A stretch of DNA of 64,000 bases, taken from an uncultured Flavobacteriaceae bacterium (lineage in GTDB: Bacteria > Bacteroidota > Bacteroidia > Flavobacteriales > Flavobacteriaceae). A model generated the notes under the pieces. It ran no database searches. It had not been told where the DNA came from and saw only the letters and a program-made list of their open reading frames with translations. This document shows positions 62,397 to 64,000 of this stretch, in pieces. Each line of letters begins with the position of its first letter. The stretch's first letter is position 1. The translations under genes were made by a program, and so were the position numbers. The stretch lies in NCBI GenBank assembly GCA_947502495.1, contig CANNAC010000014.1:1-64000 (forward strand), read 5' to 3'.

Positions 62397-63146
62397 TTAT
62401 TCGTTTAGTAGTTTGTTGATGTCTTGCTTAAGCATGGTTATTTGCTGTTCTTGGCCATCGTCATCTATACCTTCTTCTTCAGAGATCATTCCATTATAAT
62501 AAATCACTGGATTTCCGTTTACTATTCTAGAACGAATAAAACCATTCTTATCTACAAGCGCAAAGTTTCCGGAGTGTTCAAAACCGCCTTCTGCTGTTTC
62601 CTCTTCTGCGGTATATAAATTAAATCCTTGATTTGCTAGTTTATAGATTGCTTCTTGATCTCCTGTCATTAAATGCCAATTCGGGTTTGTCATTTTATAT
62701 TTTTCGGCGTACGCCTTTAACACTTCCGAAGTATCATGTGCAGGATTAATAGTAAACGAGGCTACACCAAAGTTTCTATTGTCTGGAAAAGTATTTTGAA
62801 TCTCCACCAAATTACTACTCATTCTTGGGCAAATAGTAGGACAAGTTGTAAAGAAGAATTCGATTACATATACCTTACCAAGATAATCTTCGTTTGTAAT
62901 TATTCTACCATCTTGATTTGCAAAACTAAAGCTAGGGACTTTTTTCGCTTCGCCATTTATCTCTAGAAAAGCCAAATCGGAAGTTCGTATCGTTCGGTCT
63001 TCATTAGACACACTAACACTTCTACTTTCCTCTCTAGTGATGTCGTCACTTGTAATTCGATCTACTATTTTAGGAACAAAAATAATTCCGAAGACTAAAA
63101 CAGTTAGTGCGATACCTATATATGAATAATTTGATTTTTTGCTCAT
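62397..63146 (-). CDS. SCO1/SenC-family copper chaperone
   Basis: A 249-residue protein with an N-terminal membrane anchor (about residues 9-25) and an extracytoplasmic thioredoxin fold. The copper-binding C102xxxC106 lies in TTCPTICPRM, and the partner His191 in GGFEHSGNF, so all three SCO copper ligands are kept. SCO proteins deliver copper to the CuA site of cytochrome c oxidase. It is upstream of DUF420, 80 bp away. Confidence 0.92.
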   Translation of the reverse strand: MSKKSNYSYIGIALTVLVFGIIFVPKIVDRITSDDITREESRSVSVSNEDRTIRTSDLAFLEINGEAKKVPSFSFANQDGRIITNEDYLGKVYVIEFFFTTCPTICPRMSSNLVEIQNTFPDNRNFGVASFTINPAHDTSEVLKAYAEKYKMTNPNWHLMTGDQEAIYKLANQGFNLYTAEEETAEGGFEHSGNFALVDKNGFIRSRIVNGNPVIYYNGMISEEEGIDDDGQEQQITMLKQDINKLLNE

Positions 63147-63199
63147 GTTATTTATTTTAAATGCACTTCGACTGCGCTCCGTGTGACATTTTCAAGTAT

Positions 63200-63916
63200 T
63201 TAATCGGTTACGTTTTTTAAATCGTTTGCTCTTCTGGTTTCCGAATTAAAGTTTCCTTTTCGTTTTTGTCTATATTCTGTAAAAAGGATTCTTACATCTT
63301 CACTCATTTTATTTTTCAACTCGGCAACCTCAATACAATCGTAAGACTTCATTTGATAGGCAGGCTTATTCTTTTGCTTTTCACTATCGGATCTATCGTC
63401 TATTCTTCCTCTTAAGTTTAATTCCTTATCAATAATAACGACATCATCTGTAGCTAGATTTGCATCTAGATCTTTAATTAAATGTAGGCTACTATATAAT
63501 TTTTGAATTTCTTTATCTGAGGCAGAAACGTATTTCCAGTATTCTAAATAGTCGTATTTACTAAGTTCGCTTTTTAGTTGTTCTACTTCCGCTATAGCGT
63601 TATCTGGAACCACCATAACAATCTGAAACTTTTTAAAACCTTTAAACTTATCGTACATCAACTCTTTCAAGTTAGACATTGCCGTAAGTTTATCTATTGG
63701 GTTGTTTCCTAGAAATCCTAAAATAGTAATATGCTCTTTAAGTAAGATTTTTTCGTTTTCTGAGGAAGTAAAAGAAGTAATGTCTAAAACATTTTCTTCG
63801 AGAATATCTAAAGCAACATAATTGTGTTTTGCAGGATATAAAAATAGGAGAAATACTACTGGAAGGAAGAATAAAATTCCAAGAATTACATTTCTTTTAA
63901 TCAGCTTTTTGTTCAT
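63200..63916 (-). CDS. Membrane-anchored thioredoxin-fold-like protein
   Basis: A 238-residue protein with one N-terminal membrane anchor (about 9-28) and a soluble region of alternating strands and helices: ITILGFLGNNPIDKL, FQIVMVVPDNAIAEVEQL and DVVIIDKELNLRGRIDDR. The order is like that of thioredoxin-fold SCO proteins, but the CxxxC pair is absent. It is 53 bp upstream of the SCO gene, so both are probably expressed together as oxidase-assembly-type proteins. It may be an inactive paralogue. Confidence 0.65.
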   Translation of the reverse strand: MNKKLIKRNVILGILFFLPVVFLLFLYPAKHNYVALDILEENVLDITSFTSSENEKILLKEHITILGFLGNNPIDKLTAMSNLKELMYDKFKGFKKFQIVMVVPDNAIAEVEQLKSELSKYDYLEYWKYVSASDKEIQKLYSSLHLIKDLDANLATDDVVIIDKELNLRGRIDDRSDSEKQKNKPAYQMKSYDCIEVAELKNKMSEDVRILFTEYRQKRKGNFNSETRRANDLKNVTD

Positions 63917-63927
63917 AGTACAAAAAT

Positions 63928-63958
63928 AAAAAAAGACGGTTTAAAAACCGCCTTTTAT
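63928..63958 (-). terminator. Terminator upstream of the SCO-like cluster
   Basis: On the minus strand AAGGCGGTTT/AAACCGTCTT (one mismatch) is followed by a run of seven T and then ATTTTT. It ends a minus-strand transcript whose gene lies outside the window, 12 bases before the next start codon. Confidence 0.75.
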
Positions 63959-64000
63959 ATATAATTTAACTGAAATATTACGATTTAAAAATCTCTTTTC

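Overview
The window looks like a chromosome segment of a marine-type member of the Flavobacteriaceae (Bacteroidota). The evidence is low-GC DNA, promoters of the Bacteroidota form (TTG, about 20 bases, TAnnTTTG), few Shine-Dalgarno sites, a FolK-deoxynucleoside kinase fusion, a PorP/SprF-type protein and a PorG-like protein of type IX secretion, and a zeaxanthin-type carotenoid operon. I cannot name a genus from the sequence alone.

Region 1 (1-8220) is accessory. A 162-bp-period tandem duplication carrying terminator hairpins (1-299) is followed by a 7.65 kb integrated element (361-8034) bounded by a 21-bp direct repeat of the 3' end of a tRNA-Leu(UAA) gene. The element carries a tyrosine recombinase at its left end, a small helix-turn-helix protein, a filamentous-phage gene-II-like replication initiator, and a right half with three exported proteins and two very short membrane peptides. 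CGTACAA repeats spaced 10-11 bp apart lie just inside both ends. The element also carries a terminator that takes the place of the tRNA operon terminator it displaced.

Region 2 (8320-22153) is core chromosome: mutS, a DUF1573 protein, a SpoU methyltransferase, an MG2-domain surface protein, folK-dNK, a YhhQ-type transporter, an AsmA-like protein, rpsU, a DUF2797 protein and a GH3-family protein.

Region 3 (22382-28399) is a light/carotenoid locus. A MerR-type regulator with an apparently intact CarH-like B12 domain is divergent from a three-FAS1-domain lipoprotein, followed by crtI, crtB, crtZ and a fused CrtYcd-type lycopene cyclase. Together the enzymes would convert geranylgeranyl diphosphate to zeaxanthin. 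The divergent intergenic region holds a good promoter and several TGTCTA/TAGACA half-sites.

Region 4 (28377-43827) holds proteostasis genes (clpX, clpP, tig), pdxJ, and an envelope operon: a CBS-domain protein, nadK, a PorG-like protein, uppS, bamA, two Skp/OmpH proteins and murI. Between murI and a gamma-carbonic anhydrase, on the minus strand, lies a TPP riboswitch with its own promoter and terminator but no thiamine gene behind it.

Region 5 (44061-63916) holds a LytS/LytTR two-component pair, a SIMPL and a von Willebrand-A protein, PorP/SprF, Nfu, dodecin, MscS, a seven-gene efflux operon ending in tsaB, and a cytochrome oxidase-assembly-like cluster (SCO, DUF420 and two small membrane proteins).
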